Translations under genes and position numbers: made by a program
Assembly (NCBI RefSeq): GCF_042477335.2
Contig: NC_091245.1
Location: forward strand, 116,408,501 to 116,472,500
Reading direction: 5' to 3'
Source: Ovis canadensis
Taxonomy: Eukaryota > Chordata > Mammalia > Artiodactyla > Bovidae
Length of the DNA stretch: 64,000 bases
Shown: one piece after another, positions 1 through 12,547 of the stretch
Position numbering within the stretch: position 1 is the stretch's first letter
Layout of the letters: each line of letters begins with the position of its first letter
The notes under the pieces: generated by a model
Told to the model about the DNA's origin: nothing
The model's input: only the letters and a program-made list of their open reading frames with translations
Database searches by the model: none

Positions 1-1370
1 TTGTTCCCTTTTTTGTCCCTACTTTCTCTGCTTTTGAGTACTTGATATCATTCTATTTTACTTCCTCTCTAGCATACAAATTATACATATTTTAAAAATT
101 TAGTTGTTTTACCAGGGTTTGTAATATACATCTATAACTAATTTAATTCAACCTTAAAATAAGACTGTCTCACATCATATTTAACGTGGAAACAAAATAT
201 TCCCAATTCCCATTGCTACAATCATTCCAGACATCATTATTATTACTGCTTAAACAAACTTATCTATATTATTTTCCTTTTAGTAAAAAAATTAAAAAAA
301 GTGCATTTAGTTGAACTTTCACATTCAAACAGTTTTATTATATAACATATCTCTCAAATTTTTGCCATGTCATCATAAGCTTAGTGACCATATCCCTTTC
401 AAAATTAAAGCCATACCATTTTCCACCAAAGACAAAGATGACTGATAAAGTAATTTTGTTGTCAATGTTATTTTTTCAGACAACTGTACTGGTTGATTTT
501 CCACAACTGTACAGAGTGACCATTTGCAGGTCGATGGTTAAGATCTATTGATCCAATTTCTTCAATCCAATTCAGACATTATGCTGTCTGGAATAAATGG
601 CCCATGTCTGTATAGGTTAGTAGTTATGACAAGCATATCAAGTTGATCATTCAGCAGTAAATCCTTTGCTACGTAAGCAACTCCCATCTTAGAAATGGGT
701 GTGGTTCCAAAAGTTCATTCTAAACTAGTTGTTTAAAACTTAGAATGCATAACTAATAAAATATTAAAGGGGCTTAAAAACATGAACTAGGTTCTTAACA
801 AGACTGTTACAAAAACAAAACAATGCAAAACAAAATCTTGATTAAGCCATGTCTTGTGTTTCTACAACAAATATATATTTTATAGACAAATATATATTTT
901 GAGTTATAATCTGGTAACTGAGGAATGCATGCATTGTTCCATGTACCTGTTACTATAATGTTAGCTGTTGTAAGAAACAAACACTAATGTATATTAATAA
1001 CTCAAACATGACATAAATTTATTTCTCCTTGTAAAATCTAAAACTGATATTTCTTACTGGCCCTTCTCCAAGCAGTGATTTAGAGTTCCATGTCCTTTCC
1101 TTCTTATAGTTTTCCAATTTTCAACACCTGGCTTCCAAGGTCACTGAGTTAACCTGCCTGAAGCTGGGGGATGCGGGGGAAAAAAAAGTGTATGTAAATG
1201 GAGTTTTTAGTCTGAGGAAAGAAGGCAGAGGGAAAGTGGGTAAAAAAGTTGACACTCATCTATAATCCCAATAAGCAGCCGAGCTGAAAACAAAAAGAGC
1301 AACTTGATTTTAATCTTATGTGATTTGCTAGGAATAATCAACTCTCATTCTCTCTATCCTTAAAATACCC
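1..1370. other. AT-rich DNA without recognised gene or repeat
   Basis: This stretch is AT-rich with stop codons in all frames. I see no coding region, RNA gene or repeat family that I can name. Confidence 0.5.
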
Positions 1371-2400
1371 TCTTGGTCTTCATAACACAGGACTCTTCTG
1401 GTTTTCATCTGCTTTTCCTTCCTTTTTACCTCCATGTGTTGTTTTTCTTAAGGCTTGGCTTTAGGCCCTCTTCACTGTTTACTTTTTAATTTTTTACTAG
1501 ATGATGACACCCACAAGCACATCTTTAGTTATCACTGTATTCAGATGATGCAAAAATTTATATCTCCAGCTGAGAATTCCCCTCTGTATAGACCTGTTTA
1601 TTCAGTCTCCTAATTAGTACCTAACTAGTGTCTCCTCTTAGAAGTCCTGAAGGCCCTTTAAACTCAACATTTCCCTAAATCCTTACGCTCTATACTTTTA
1701 CAATATTACCAAGTCCAGTGGATTCTAGACGAACACCTGGCTACTCCAAGTGTATATTGAGGACCAGAAGTTGCTTTTGTGTGAAGCTTGCTAGAATAGT
1801 GAATTCTAGGTCTATTGGCAGGCTACGTGGTATACCTACTAAATCAAGATCTATATTTTGGCAGAATTCCCAGGTGATTCACATGCACATTAAAGTATCA
1901 GAAATAAAAACTCTCAAATCCACCCAACTTTGTCTTTACTTTCAGTCCCTTAGTCCTTGTTGCCTCTCACCTGGACTACTAAAATAGCTTTGTGACTTGA
2001 GTATCTTCATGTGTTCTCAGCCCCTCTGTATTAATTTTTTTATCCAGAAGCCAAAATGTTCATCTCTAAAATACAAATAAAACTGTAACAGCCCTTATAA
2101 AAATGCTGTCTTAAGAGAAAGACCCAAACCGCCAATTGATAACCAGCTATAAAAATCTGTACCCTGGTAACCACTTCATCTTTATTTCATATCGCTCAAA
2201 TTCCCCATATATTTTCCATCACTGAACTTCTGCCCATCATGCTTTCTATGGTCCCGCTGTTTCCTTTCACCACAATTAACTTGAATAATCTTTAGATCTC
2301 AAGTCAGAATTGCCTGACAGTCAAGGTTAGGTAACGCTCCTTGGTTATATACTCCTATGTACTTTTTCATTATAGTCATTTCTCTCTCAAACCCATTATG
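1370..2400 (+). mobile_element. Degraded L2 LINE remnant
   Basis: Scattered segments match the well-known L2 reading-frame end and 3' region. These include a stretch near 1540-1580 reading like 'gatgatgc..aaatttatatctccagc', a 'cctggactact..aatagc' segment near 1970, and a 'tctttagatctcaagtcagaa' segment near 2290. The copy is old and gapped, so its limits are approximate. The 89-codon open frame inside it is not a gene. Confidence 0.5.

Positions 2401-2401
<1 letters not shown>

Positions 2402-2440
<39 letters not shown>
2402..2440. repeat. (CA)n microsatellite
   Basis: An uninterrupted run of about 18-19 CA units. It forces a His-Thr repeat into an overlapping spurious open frame. Confidence 0.95.
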
Positions 2441-2580
2441 TATGTTTCATATGTTTTCCCAGTTTCAGATTATACATTTATAGAGAACTATTGAGCCCAC
2501 ATCCAACTTACCACTTCTTGCCTCCACACCTACCCCTAGCATCCATCCATATAGTATAAACAATTGTTTGACTCTCTTAT

Positions 2581-2899
2581 GGGTTTTCCAAATAGCTCAG
2601 TTAGTAGAGAATCTGCCAGCAATGCAGAAGACCCTGGTTTGATTCCTGGGTCAGGAAGATCCTCTGGAGAAAGGATAGGCTACCACTACAATATTCATGG
2701 AATTCCCTTGTGGCTCAGCTGGTAAAGAATCCACCTGCAATGTGGGAGACCTGGGTTTGATCCCTGAGTTGGGAAGATCCCCTGGAGGAGGGAAAGGCTA
2801 TCTACTCCAGTATTCTGGGCTGGAGAAATCCATGGACTGTATAATCAATGGGGTCACAAAGAGTTGGACATGACTGAGTGACTTTCCCTTTCACTTTAT
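2581..2899 (+). mobile_element. Bov-tA SINE, dimeric (Bov-tA2 type)
   Basis: Two consecutive tRNA-Glu-like heads are visible. The first, near 2581, has 'tagctcagttagtagag'; the second, near 2702, has 'tggctcagctggtaaag'. They are followed by the 'ctccagtattctgg' body and the 'ggacatgactgagtgac' 3' end with a pyrimidine-rich 'tttcactt' tail. This fits the dimeric bovine tRNA-derived SINE. Confidence 0.85.
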
Positions 2900-3725
2900 G
2901 TTCTCAGAGCCGGGGACATTATATGCTCAATGCCTACCTACTGATGAAATAAAATAAACATGATCATAGTGGACTTAGGTAGAAAAACCCATAAATCCAT
3001 ACCAGACAGGTATCTATGACACTCTTTAATTGATAGAGCTACAGCCATGGTTATTGCAGATTCTGGGCTTTTCGGAATCTAGGCTGGCTTCCCACTACGG
3101 CTAGTGGCAGACAAGGAGAAGTCATGGTTCAGTACTTCTACCTGAACAGGCAGAGCCAATTCCATGAGGTAAGGATAGGCTCTAGAAAAGAGGGGCTTTC
3201 TAATGGCAGTCCTTGAGCAAGTGTAATGGGAACTGGATAAGATGTCTTAATCACAAAGGTGAGGAAATTAGACGGAGGAAAACATCCATCAAAACTGAGT
3301 ACCCAACAGATTTTGAAGTAGGTTATCCCATTGGAGAGATAACTGGATTATAAATGGCCCTTCAAGCTCTAAGGCTTTCACTTAATTAAGTTAGTCAAAT
3401 TGTGAGTATCTTGTGAAATATTAGTGAGAAAACAAAGAATGTTACAACTGCTTTTACATCCCTTTAAAAAAATGAAACTATTGCCTAGCTATGGGTCTAC
3501 AGTCTCAGAGAGTGCTTTCCTGGGTATTAACAACTGGTGAATTCATATTTAAGAAGGCCAATACTAATTGTTAAGACACATATTTGAATTGATCCTGTTT
3601 AAACAAATGGTAGCAATTTAACTGAAAAAAAAATCAGATTATAAACCCATGCTAATGAGAAATAAATGACATTTTTTGGTTAGTCACCCAAATCAGCTCT
3701 TTATATTGACTGAATGAGTTAGATA
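2900..3725. other. No gene or repeat recognised
   Basis: Unique-looking AT-rich sequence with no long open frame and no repeat I can identify. Confidence 0.4.
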
Positions 3726-3729
3726 ATCA

Positions 3730-4050
3730 CTTTTTCAATCAACAAATGTTCACTGAACATTTATTCTGTGAAGGTGGTGACAAAGGATGAAATGGTTGGA
3801 TATCATCACAGACTCAATGGACATGAATTTGAGCAAATTCCAGGAGATGGTGAAGGGCAGTAAAGCCTGGAGCACTGCAGTCCGTGGGGTCACAAAGAGT
3901 CGGACACGGCTTAGTGACTGAACAGCAACACTGTAACAGGAACTGTGGCAGGTGTTTTCAATACAGAATGCTTAAGAAAGAAGCAGTTTTTTTCCTTCCC
4001 AGAGCTTATAGTGTAGTGGGAGAGAATGACAATGAACAAGTAGCATGAAG
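3730..4050 (+). repeat. Ancient interspersed repeat split by a BovB fragment
   Basis: The left part (about 3738-3775) and the right part (about 3930-4050, with '..agcttatagtgtagtgggagagaatgacaatgaacaag') resemble the two halves of a common ancient mammalian repeat. That repeat carries a 'catggagcttac..tctagtgg' core. The BovB fragment at 3786-3930 lies between them. I cannot assign the family with certainty; MIR or L2-like is most likely. Confidence 0.35.
3786..3930 (+). mobile_element. BovB LINE 3' fragment
   Basis: About 145 bp of the terminal BovB sequence: 'gactcaatggacatgaatttgagca', 'cagtccgtggggtcacaaagagtcgg', ending '..gtgactgaacagcaac'. It is a strongly 5'-truncated copy. Confidence 0.85.
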
Positions 4051-4094
4051 TTTGCATCTACTGCTCTGGTATTTTCTCCTGTTGCAAGCTCAAT

Positions 4095-4490
4095 GTTAGT
4101 TCCTGTGTTAGCTTACTAGGGCTGCTCTACACATTACTACGGAGTGGCTGACTTAAAAAGAAATTTATTTCCTTTTAGTTCTGAAGGCCAGAAGTCCAAT
4201 TCAAGGTGTTGGTAGAGTTGGTTTCTTCTGAAGTCCTCTCTTCTTGGCTTTTATAAGGTCATTTTCTCTACGAGTTTCTACATGATCTTTTCTCTGTGTG
4301 TCTGTGGCCTAATTTCTTCTTTGAAAAGACATCTTCAGATTAAGGCCCCCTCAATGACTTCATTTCACCTAAATTACCTCTTTAAAAACTTTATCTCCAA
4401 ACATAGTCACATTATCAGGTATTAGGTTTAGAACTTCAACACATGAAGGGTGGGGATGGGGTGGGAAGACATAATTCAGTCTATAACATC
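4095..4490 (+). repeat. Ancient mammalian interspersed repeat, family not assigned
   Basis: The sequence follows a familiar high-copy mammalian consensus: 'ttactagggctgc', 'agaaatttatttc', 'ttctgaaggccagaagtcca', 'ctctgtgtgtctgtggcctaat', 'aattacctctttaaa' and 'ttcagtctataaca'. I recognise the pattern but cannot name the family without a library search. Confidence 0.6.
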
Positions 4491-4499
4491 ACTATTCCT

Positions 4500-5840
4500 A
4501 GAAAAATACTGAATGAAAATATGTGAGCCACATATATAATTTAACATTTTAAAAGTAGTCACATTTCAAAAAGTAAAGCAAAGTCAGATGAATTTACATT
4601 GAATAATAAAATGTGTTTGATATAATATATTCAGAATAGTGTTTCAATTTTAATCAATGTAAATGATTATTAGTGAGACACTTTGCATTTTTGTAAAATT
4701 TTCTGAAATCTAGTGTGTATTTTATACTTACATCACATTTGAATTTAGACATTAAATTTTCATCAGAAGTAACATTTGATTAACTTTTATAGTTAAACTC
4801 TACAATTGAAGAAGTAGATTTACATAGTACTGTTGTTCTGAATATACTCTAAAGCTTTTCCAGTAACTAAATAAAATATCCAATTTTAGATTTAAATTAG
4901 ATTGCATTGAATAATATTAAGAATTCCTCAGTCCCACTAGCTACATTCAGGTGTCCAATAGTCATATGTGGTTAGTAGCTGTCAAAAGGGACAGCACAAA
5001 TCTAGAAGCTACATGCCACTGTCATGTGAAAAAACAATGCTCTCGATGTCTCAAATTCTCTTAACAATTACCTGCTGTAATATTAACTATGCTTTTTATG
5101 GTAAAGCCCCATGAACAAGAAATCCACCCCCCTTGGTGAAACAAATGGATTTGAAACATATTTAATACTCTCCAATGCCTTCTGATTTTAAGCAGTCAAA
5201 CTACCTTTATGCATCCTAATTAACTTTTCCAGTCCCTCCCAGGAGGTTTATTAAAGACAATCTCAGGGGACTTCTTAGACAGGGCTCTGAGCCAAAGTAT
5301 TCCACATACTTGTTGTATGGTCCCCCCATTCCCGACCCTCCCCCCCCCCACTGGGTGCTAATGAGGACTGGTACAGCTGGAGATCTCACATCTTCACAGC
5401 AGGAGGCTGAGGACTCTTTTCCCCTTATTCTCAATCTCTCAATTCCAGTTAACAAAGTATCCTGGGGAGGATATATTTGTCACAGATCAGAAAACGGTCC
5501 AAGGTCCCAGGCTTTGTGATGAGGGCACTAAAGTTCTCTGATTCACTTGACTGTTTGCACATTTGCTCTCCAAGGCTGTTCTAAATCTACAGGGAGTCAT
5601 TTCTGGGACATGAAGACAATTATCCTGATTTCCCCTGCAGTCAGTGGTCCACCTAAAACAGGAGGTCATTGGAAGTCATTGGAAAGAGAGACAGGTCTAT
5701 AGATCTATATATACATTATTTTCTTCTCTAAACTATCCTAACGTACTTCGGAAGAAACTCTCAAATAAGATTTTGCTTCAGTGAGTGAGATCACTTCTCT
5801 CTTTAGACAGGGAAATGAATGAACTTTCCAAACTCAGCTT
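4500..5840. other. No gene recognised; short C-run
   Basis: AT-rich DNA. The only local oddity is a C-rich run near 5338-5350. Short open frames on both strands overlap the same 5216-5669 bases and show no domain, so I do not call them genes. Confidence 0.4.
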
Positions 5841-5899
5841 ATGGCTTTCAAAACCAGGGAAGCAAAAAATGGAAAGTTAAATCTTAGACTTTTCTGGCC

Positions 5900-6275
5900 A
5901 ACCAAACCTGCTTTCAAATTATATCATTCAGTTTTATGCCATCTATTTAGTAAAATCCAGGCACTGTTTTCCATGCTTGAAATAATATCAGTGGATGAAA
6001 CTGACAAAAATCCCCATCCTCATGGAGATTACATTCCAGCGGAGGAGACAGAATAAACACACATGAAAGCATATATTAACAGTAGTAGTAAGTACTATAA
6101 GGAAAAATAAAGAAATGAAAGGACAGAGAATCTAATGAGATAGGGTAGAGACATTCACTTTTTTCCCAGCAAGTATTTATGTCCTGCCTACTCTGTGTTA
6201 GGTCCTGTACTATGTTAGGGACTGTGGAAAGATACAATGATGAATCAGATACAATTCCTAATCCTCAAAGACTGG
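5900..6275 (+). repeat. Two ancient repeat remnants of the same kind
   Basis: 5930-6050 ('aatccaggcactgtt', 'gacaaaaatccccatcctcatggag') and 6165-6275 ('actctgtgttaggtcctgta', 'ttcctaatcctcaaag') both match the same degraded mammalian consensus. MIR or L2-like, family not certain. Confidence 0.35.
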
Positions 6276-6465
6276 GTTTTTGTCTAACATTCATATTTAC
6301 ATGCAATGTATACATGGTAAGAAGATTCTGAGAATCCTAATGTTGCTGTTTCTTTTCTGTAAGGACATTTAACAGGTATTATTTACACAGCATTGTCTTG
6401 CAAATTTTTGTACTTAAAAAATGAATAAATAAATGAACAATATGGGCATGTTTTAAAAAGGATGT

Positions 6466-6679
6466 GGGCTTCCCTCGTGGCTCAGATGGTAAAGAATCTG
6501 TCTACAATGCGGGAGACCTGGGTTCAGTCCCTGGGTTGGGAAGATCCTCTGGAGAAGGGAATGGCAACCCATTGCAGTATTCTTGACAGGATAATCCCAT
6601 AGACAGAGGAACCTGGCAGACTGCTATCCATGGGGTTGCAAAGAGTCAGCTATGACTGAGTGACTGAGCATACACGCAT
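6466..6679 (+). mobile_element. Bov-tA SINE, monomeric
   Basis: The tRNA-Glu-like head ('cgtggctcagatggtaaag') is followed by 'gggttgggaagatcctctgg', 'cccattgcagtattcttg' and a 3' end in 'tatgactgagtgactgag'. Confidence 0.85.
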
Positions 6680-6689
6680 ATCACATATG

Positions 6690-6782
6690 TATATGTATGA
6701 CTGATTCACTTTGCTTGTACACCTGAAACTAACAACATTGTAAATAAACTACACTCCAATAAAATTTTTTTTTTTAAAAAAT
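6690..6782 (+). mobile_element. L1 3' end, artiodactyl type
   Basis: 'gtatgactgattcactttgc' and 'acactccaataaaa' followed by T/A runs match the terminal 3' UTR and polyadenylation region of an older artiodactyl L1. Only about 90 bp remains. Confidence 0.7.
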
Positions 6783-6789
6783 GATGGAA

Positions 6790-6910
6790 TCTGGATTCTC
6801 TGTCTCTTCCACTTCTTACTATGCGGCTTTGGACATAGCTTTAATATCTTGGACTTAAATTCCTCTGGCTGTAAAATGGGGCTAATAATTGTTGCTAAAT
6901 ACAATTATGT
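6790..6910 (-). repeat. MIR remnant, reverse orientation
   Basis: 'ctgtctcttccacttc', 'tatgcggctttggacatagc' and 'aaaatggggctaataat' read as the reverse complement of the MIR core and 5' half. Confidence 0.5.
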
Positions 6911-8880
6911 CTATAAAAAGCAGATGTAAAAGTTCTTTGTAAACTCTAAAGCACTATACAAAATTAAGAGATTATTATGAGTACTAATGCATCCCTTCAT
7001 TGGTGTGGCTAATTGAATATCAACTCTGCTGAAGGAAATTAAAATTAAACAGACTGTATTGGACAATCCTATGTAGAAACTCAGCATGGCAGGGGTTTGC
7101 ATTAAGTCTAATATAGCAAAAGGAGACCCTGCTGGAGAAAGGCAGTTTGATTTTGTTACTAATTAGTACTTTTCCTTCAGGAGGTGGAATCTTCTCTTCC
7201 TTTTGCAGATCAAATTACTCATGTACCCCTATAAAAAGCATGTCAAAGTCAAAAGTGCAAGCAGTCCCAGTGCAATTTGCAGTGGGAACGGCTGCAGTGA
7301 GCAGTTAGCACACCATTAATTCTCAGTTAAGTGCCAATTTGCACATTGCTGGGAAACAATGACTAATTCTTTGTTTCTCAGCTTAAAGATGTCATTTAAA
7401 TCCAAGAGAGCCCAAATCTAGAGGGGAAGGATTAATAAAGATGACTAGAGATCAAATTAGGTTGTGCCAAATATCACCAAATATCACAAAGGGATATCCC
7501 ACATTACTAACTTGCTGAGTCCCCTCCTGTCAGTAGGCAGACTAATAGGACACATGGGTAGGGGAGATATTTATCATAATCCAGATTGGCAAGAGAAAAG
7601 AACTCATTTTTAGCTAGGAGTTTGCAGTTGACAAATTCTCTGATCAAGCTGAAGCAAGAAATTGGGAGTTTCTACTGCAGAAAAGAATGCATTGTTTTCT
7701 GACATGGAGTGAATTCTGTTTAAATCCCAGTACTTCAGCTGCCCAATAGTCCAGCCTTGAAATATAGCCATAGTCAGTCAAATTATTTGCTCTTTGTGGT
7801 AAAGGAATGAGTAACAATAATATCCCTATTTATGTTGCAGAAAGGACCTGTGTTTTTACACAGATTCAGGAAAGCCTAACATGATGGGTACAACCAAGTA
7901 CCCAAATTAGTATAATTCCTTCTCATCCCAAATTCATTAGACGAGGCTTTATCATAATTTTCATCCAATTTTAATTTATTGTACTTTTGTTTGGGATATA
8001 GAACTGAAGCATAGAAAAGAAATAAGGTTCTGTTTTTTCAATAATTTATCATTTAAATGGCCAAAATATACAGGGCCTTGAGTACTTGGACCTCTGGTAA
8101 GGTGATGACTATTATTCAGGTGTTCCATGGTGCTATAAGATGTCCAGTACCCAAAGCAGTAGGCTAGCGTGAAGCGTCATGGAAACAGACCAGAGCTGAA
8201 AGGAAGAAGTTAAGCAGAACTGCCAGATAGCTTAGCAAATGCTTCCATCTTACCATCTCCTGTCACCTCATCTACTTTCCTAGGCACTGATCCTTGATTT
8301 GGCTCTGTCAGTTCTTTACTTGGAAAATTTCAATTTCTCTTGTCTAATGAACTTCTGGTACTGGACATTTTTTTTTTTTTTCATGCTACTTATTATCCAA
8401 CTTGATTTCTGGATTGAATACCACTCATACTGCTTACCAATCCTCTTTCCTCAGCTGTGAATTTCTGGATTTGTTCTTGCATGGTGATGAATATCACATC
8501 CTAGGAATATTCTTGTTTCTTAAAAACTTAGGTGACTAATGGTCATATGCAGTGGCAGATCTTAACACAAAGTAGCTAAGCTCTCTGCAAAGCATCCAGG
8601 ACATTTTAATATAGTTCTTGTATTTTTCTAGGTTGCGAATCAGGTGTGGCATCCATTTTGTTCTAATTACTCTGGGACAAAGTTGCTTCCCCTTTCCTTT
8701 TATTAGGAAATCATGCAAAGAATACAATGAGTTCCTTACAATCAAAATGAGTTGGGTGTTTTATATACCAAGAATAAGTCACACTTCTTCCCTTTTCTGT
8801 TTGTTCATGGTTTTCTTCAGACATAAAGATGAGATCACTAGGCAACAGTTAATCTAGCTCCGGATTTCTACTTTGCTAAA
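6911..8880. other. Repeat-poor stretch, no gene recognised
   Basis: No young repeat and no convincing coding frame. 7120-7900 is the longest stretch of this part without any repeat I can name. A T-run lies at 8370-8382. Confidence 0.4.
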
Positions 8881-8881
8881 T

Positions 8882-10905
8882 CAGTGGAAGTGAGAAATAG
8901 ATTTAAGGAACAAATCTGATAGATAGAGTACCTGATGAACTATGGATAGAGGTTTGTGACATTGTACAGGAGACAGGGATTAAGACCATCGCTATGGAAA
9001 AGAAATGCAAAAAAGCAAAATGACTGTCTGCAGAGGCCTTACAAATAGCTATGAAAAGAAGAGAAGAGAAAAGCAAAGGAGGAAAGGAAAGGTATAAACA
9101 CCTGAATGCAGAGTTCCAAAAATAGCAAGAAGAGATAAGAAAGCCTTCCTCAATGATCGATGCAAAGAAATAGAGGAAAACAACAGAATGGGGAAGACTA
9201 GAGATATCTTCAAGAAAATCAGAGATACCAAGTGAACATTTCATGAAAGATGGGCTCGATACAGGACAGAAATGGTATGGACCTAACAGAAGCAGAAGAT
9301 ATTATGAAGAGGTGGCAAGAATACACAGAAGAACTGTACAAAAAAGATCTTCACAACCAAGATAATCACGATGGTGTGATCACTCACCTAGAGCCAGACA
9401 TTCTGGAATGTGAAATCAAGTGGGCCTTAGGAAGCATCATCACAAACAAAGCTAGTGGAGGTGATGGAATTCCAGTTGCGCTATTTCAAATCCTGAATGA
9501 TGATGCTGTGAAAGTGCTGCACTCAATACGCCAGCAAATTTGGAAAACTCATCAGTGACCACAGGACTGGAAAAGGTCAGTTTTCATTCCAATCCCCAAG
9601 AAAGGCAATGCCAAAGAATGCTCAAACTACCACACAATTGCACTCATCTCACACACTAGTAAAGTAATGTTCAAAATTCTCCAAGCCAGGCTTTAGCAAT
9701 ACATGAACCGTGAACTACCTGATGTTCAAACTGGTTTTAGAAAAGGCAGAGGAATTAAAGATCAAATTGCAAACATCCCCTGGATCATGGAAAAAGCAAG
9801 AGAGTTCCAGAAAAAAACATCTATTTCTGCTTTATTGACCATGCCAAAGCCTTTGAGTGTGGATCACAATAAACAGTGGAAAATTCTGAAAGAGATGGGA
9901 ATACCAGACCACCTGACATGCCTCTTGAGAAACCTGTATGCAGGTCAGGAAGCAACAGTTAGAACTGGACATGACACAACCGACTGGTTCCAAATAGGAA
10001 AAGGGGTACGTCAAGGCTATATATTGTCACCCTGCTTATTTAACTTATATGCAGAGTACATCATGTGAAACGCAGGGCTGGAAGAAGCGCAAGCTGGAAT
10101 CAAGATTGCCGGGAGAAATATCAATAACTTCAGATATGCACATGACACTACCATGATGGCAGAAAGTAAAGAGGAACTAAAAAGCCTCTTGATGGAAGTG
10201 AAAGAGGAGAGTGAAAAAGTTGGCTTTAAGCTCAACATTCAGAAAATGAAGATCATGGCATTTGGTCCCATCACTTCATGGGAAATAGATGGGGAAACAG
10301 TGGAAACAGTGTCAGACTTTATTTTGGGGGCTCCAAAATCACTGCAGATGATGATTGCAGCCATGAAATTAACAGGCGTCTTCTCCTTGGAAGGAAAGTT
10401 ATGACCAACCTAGATAGCATATTCAAAAACAGAGACATTACTTTGCCAACAAAGGTCCATCTAGTCAAGGCTATGGTTTCTCCAGTGGTCATATATGGAT
10501 GTGAGATTTGGACTGTGAAGAAAGCTGAGCACCGAAGAACTGATGCTTTTGAACTGTGGTGTTGGAGAAGGCTCTTGAGAGTCCCTTGGACTGCAAGGAG
10601 ATCCACCATTCTAAAGGATATCAGTCCTGGGCATTCTCTGGAAGGAATGATGCTAAAGCTGAAGCTCCAGTACTTTGGCCACCTCATGTGAAGAGTTGAC
10701 TCATTGGAAAAGACTCTGATGCTGGGAGGGATTGGGGGCAGGAGGAGGGGACGACCGAGGATGAGATGGCTGGATAGCATCATGGACTCGATGGACGTGA
10801 GTCTGAGTGAACTCCGGGAGTTGGTGATGGACAGGGAGGCCTGGCGTGCTGCAATTCATGGGGTCGCAAAGAGTCGGATACGACTGAGTGACTGAACTAA
10901 ACTGA
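8882..10905 (+). mobile_element. BovB (RTE) LINE, 5'-truncated, ORF broken
   Basis: About 2.0 kb of BovB covers the end of the endonuclease linker, the reverse transcriptase and the 3' end. Frame segments at 9250-9558, 9703-10068, 10153-10404, 10278-10691 and 10704-10895 belong to one original protein, now split by stops and frameshifts. One stop is TGA in place of an expected TGG in 'cagtgaccacagg' near 9555. The RT signature 'RQGYILSPCLFN' is near 10010. The catalytic box near 10133-10150 reads YAHD, where BovB normally has YADD, so an active-site aspartate is lost. The element ends in 'gactgaactaaactgaa'. It is non-functional. Confidence 0.92.
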
Positions 10906-11321
10906 AATGTACATAATGCCCTACCTAACCTGTTGATTTCTTTCCTGGAAATGAAGAAGTAAATATGAAGAATGAAGTAGTTAAAGAATGACTGACTCTC
11001 AACTTCTAGTTTTCCCTTAGTAAATTTTCAGGTGGACCTCATGGACACAGATGGACATGGGGGCAAGAGCATATTAAATTTCAGACAGACCATTGAAGAC
11101 AGAGTCCCAGTGAAAATCAGGAGAAGTCAGTAGTCTGCATGCAATGGAAAAATGAGGAAGAATTTGACCTCCTGCCTTAATAATTAATTTGAGATAGTTT
11201 TCCCTTTAGAAAATTGTCAGGGCTGAGCAGAATTTTCATAAATGGTCTCTAGACATATGTCCACTTTCTGCCCAGATTGCCAGCTTTTCTAAGTACAGAT
11301 ACTTTCCTTTTTGCCAGCATT
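10906..11321. other. No gene or repeat recognised
   Basis: About 400 bp of unique-looking sequence between two BovB copies. Confidence 0.4.
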
Positions 11322-12212
11322 TAAATCACTGCAGATGGTGACTGCAGCCATGAAATTAAAAGATCCTTGCTCCTTGGAAGAAAAGTTATGACCAACCTAG
11401 TCCATCCTAAAGGAGACCAGTCCTGGGTGTTCATTGGAAGGATTGATACTGAAGCTGAAACTCTAATACTTTGGCCACCTCATGCGAAGAGTTGACTCAT
11501 TGGAAAAGACCTTGATCCTGGGAGGGATTGGGGGCAGGAGGAGAAGGGGGTGACAGAGGATGAGATGGCTGGATGGCATCATTGACTCAATGGACGTGAG
11601 TTTGGGTAAAGTCCGGCAGTTGGTGATAGACAGGGAGGCCTGGCGTGCTGAGATTCACAGGGTTGGAAAGAGTCGGACACGACTGAACGACTGAAATGAA
11701 CTGAACTGAACTGAGCTAGCTTATTAAAAAGCAGAGACATTACTTTGCAAATGAAGGTCCATCTAATCAAAGCTGTGGTTTTTCCCAGTAGTGATGTATG
11801 GATGTGAGAGTTGGACCTTAAAGAAAGCTGAGGGCTAAAGAACTGATGCTTTCAAACTGTGCTGTTGGAGAAGACTATTGAGAGTCCCTTGGACTGCAAG
11901 GAGATCCAACCAGTTCATCTTAAAGGAAATCAGTCCTGAATATTCATTGGAAGGAGTGATACTGAAGCTGAAACTCCAATACTTTGGTAACCTGATGCTG
12001 GCTCAATTGAAAAGACCCTGATGCTGGGAAAAATTGAAGGCAGGGGGAGATGGGGATGACAGAGGATGAGATGGTTGGATGGCATCACCAACTCAACGGA
12101 CATGAGTTTGAGTAAACTCCCGGAGTTGGTAATGGACAGAAAGGCCTGGTGTGCTACAGTCCATGGGTTTGCAAAGAGTCAGACACGACTGAGTGACTGA
12201 ACTGAACTGACC
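11322..12212 (+). mobile_element. BovB LINE 3' region, interrupted by another BovB
   Basis: The outer element starts at 'aaatcactgcagatggtgac' and runs to 'ttatgaccaacctag' at 11400. It resumes at about 11716 with 'ctagcttattaaaaagcag' and ends with 'gtgactgaactgaactga' near 12210. In other copies in this window these two parts are contiguous. Confidence 0.85.
11401..11715 (+). mobile_element. BovB 3' fragment nested in a BovB
   Basis: A second BovB 3' end, from 'tccatcctaaaggagacc' to 'ctgaactgaactgag', sits between the halves of the outer copy in the same orientation. A short 'ctag' occurs at both junctions and could be the TSD. Confidence 0.75.
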
Positions 12213-12547
12213 CCTTGATGTATTGGCTGTCAAACTGCAAGTGGCTGAACCTGTGTTCAGTTACACAAGCACAGTGCTCTTTCTTTTGAAACCTTGATCT
12301 CTAACTTGCCTCTAGAAAAATCATAATACATACTCAGATACAGTGAAGCAATAAACAGATGAGAATTTTGCTCAGCTATTTGTCTTAGTTTTGCTAAAGC
12401 TATGGGACCTGAGACAACTCAGGGAGCATATGTACAAGATAAAAACATGTATCAAATTACTTCATAACTACTGGCTGATTGATTAAAACAAAGTCACCTT
12501 CTTAAACCAATGAGTTCTAATTGTGATGTTTGTTTTTATACATTCTT
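12213..12547. other. No gene or repeat recognised
   Basis: AT-rich unique-looking sequence. Confidence 0.4.

Noticed and set aside
2341..2559. 72-codon open frame on the + strand
   Set aside because: It is carried by the (CA)n microsatellite, shows no domain and does not start at ATG.
2581..2700. tRNA-like head as a possible tRNA gene
   Set aside because: It is the tRNA-derived part of Bov-tA, lacking an intact cloverleaf and followed by the SINE body.
5216..5669. Cluster of short overlapping frames on both strands
   Set aside because: Mutually overlapping, no ATG in some, no domain.
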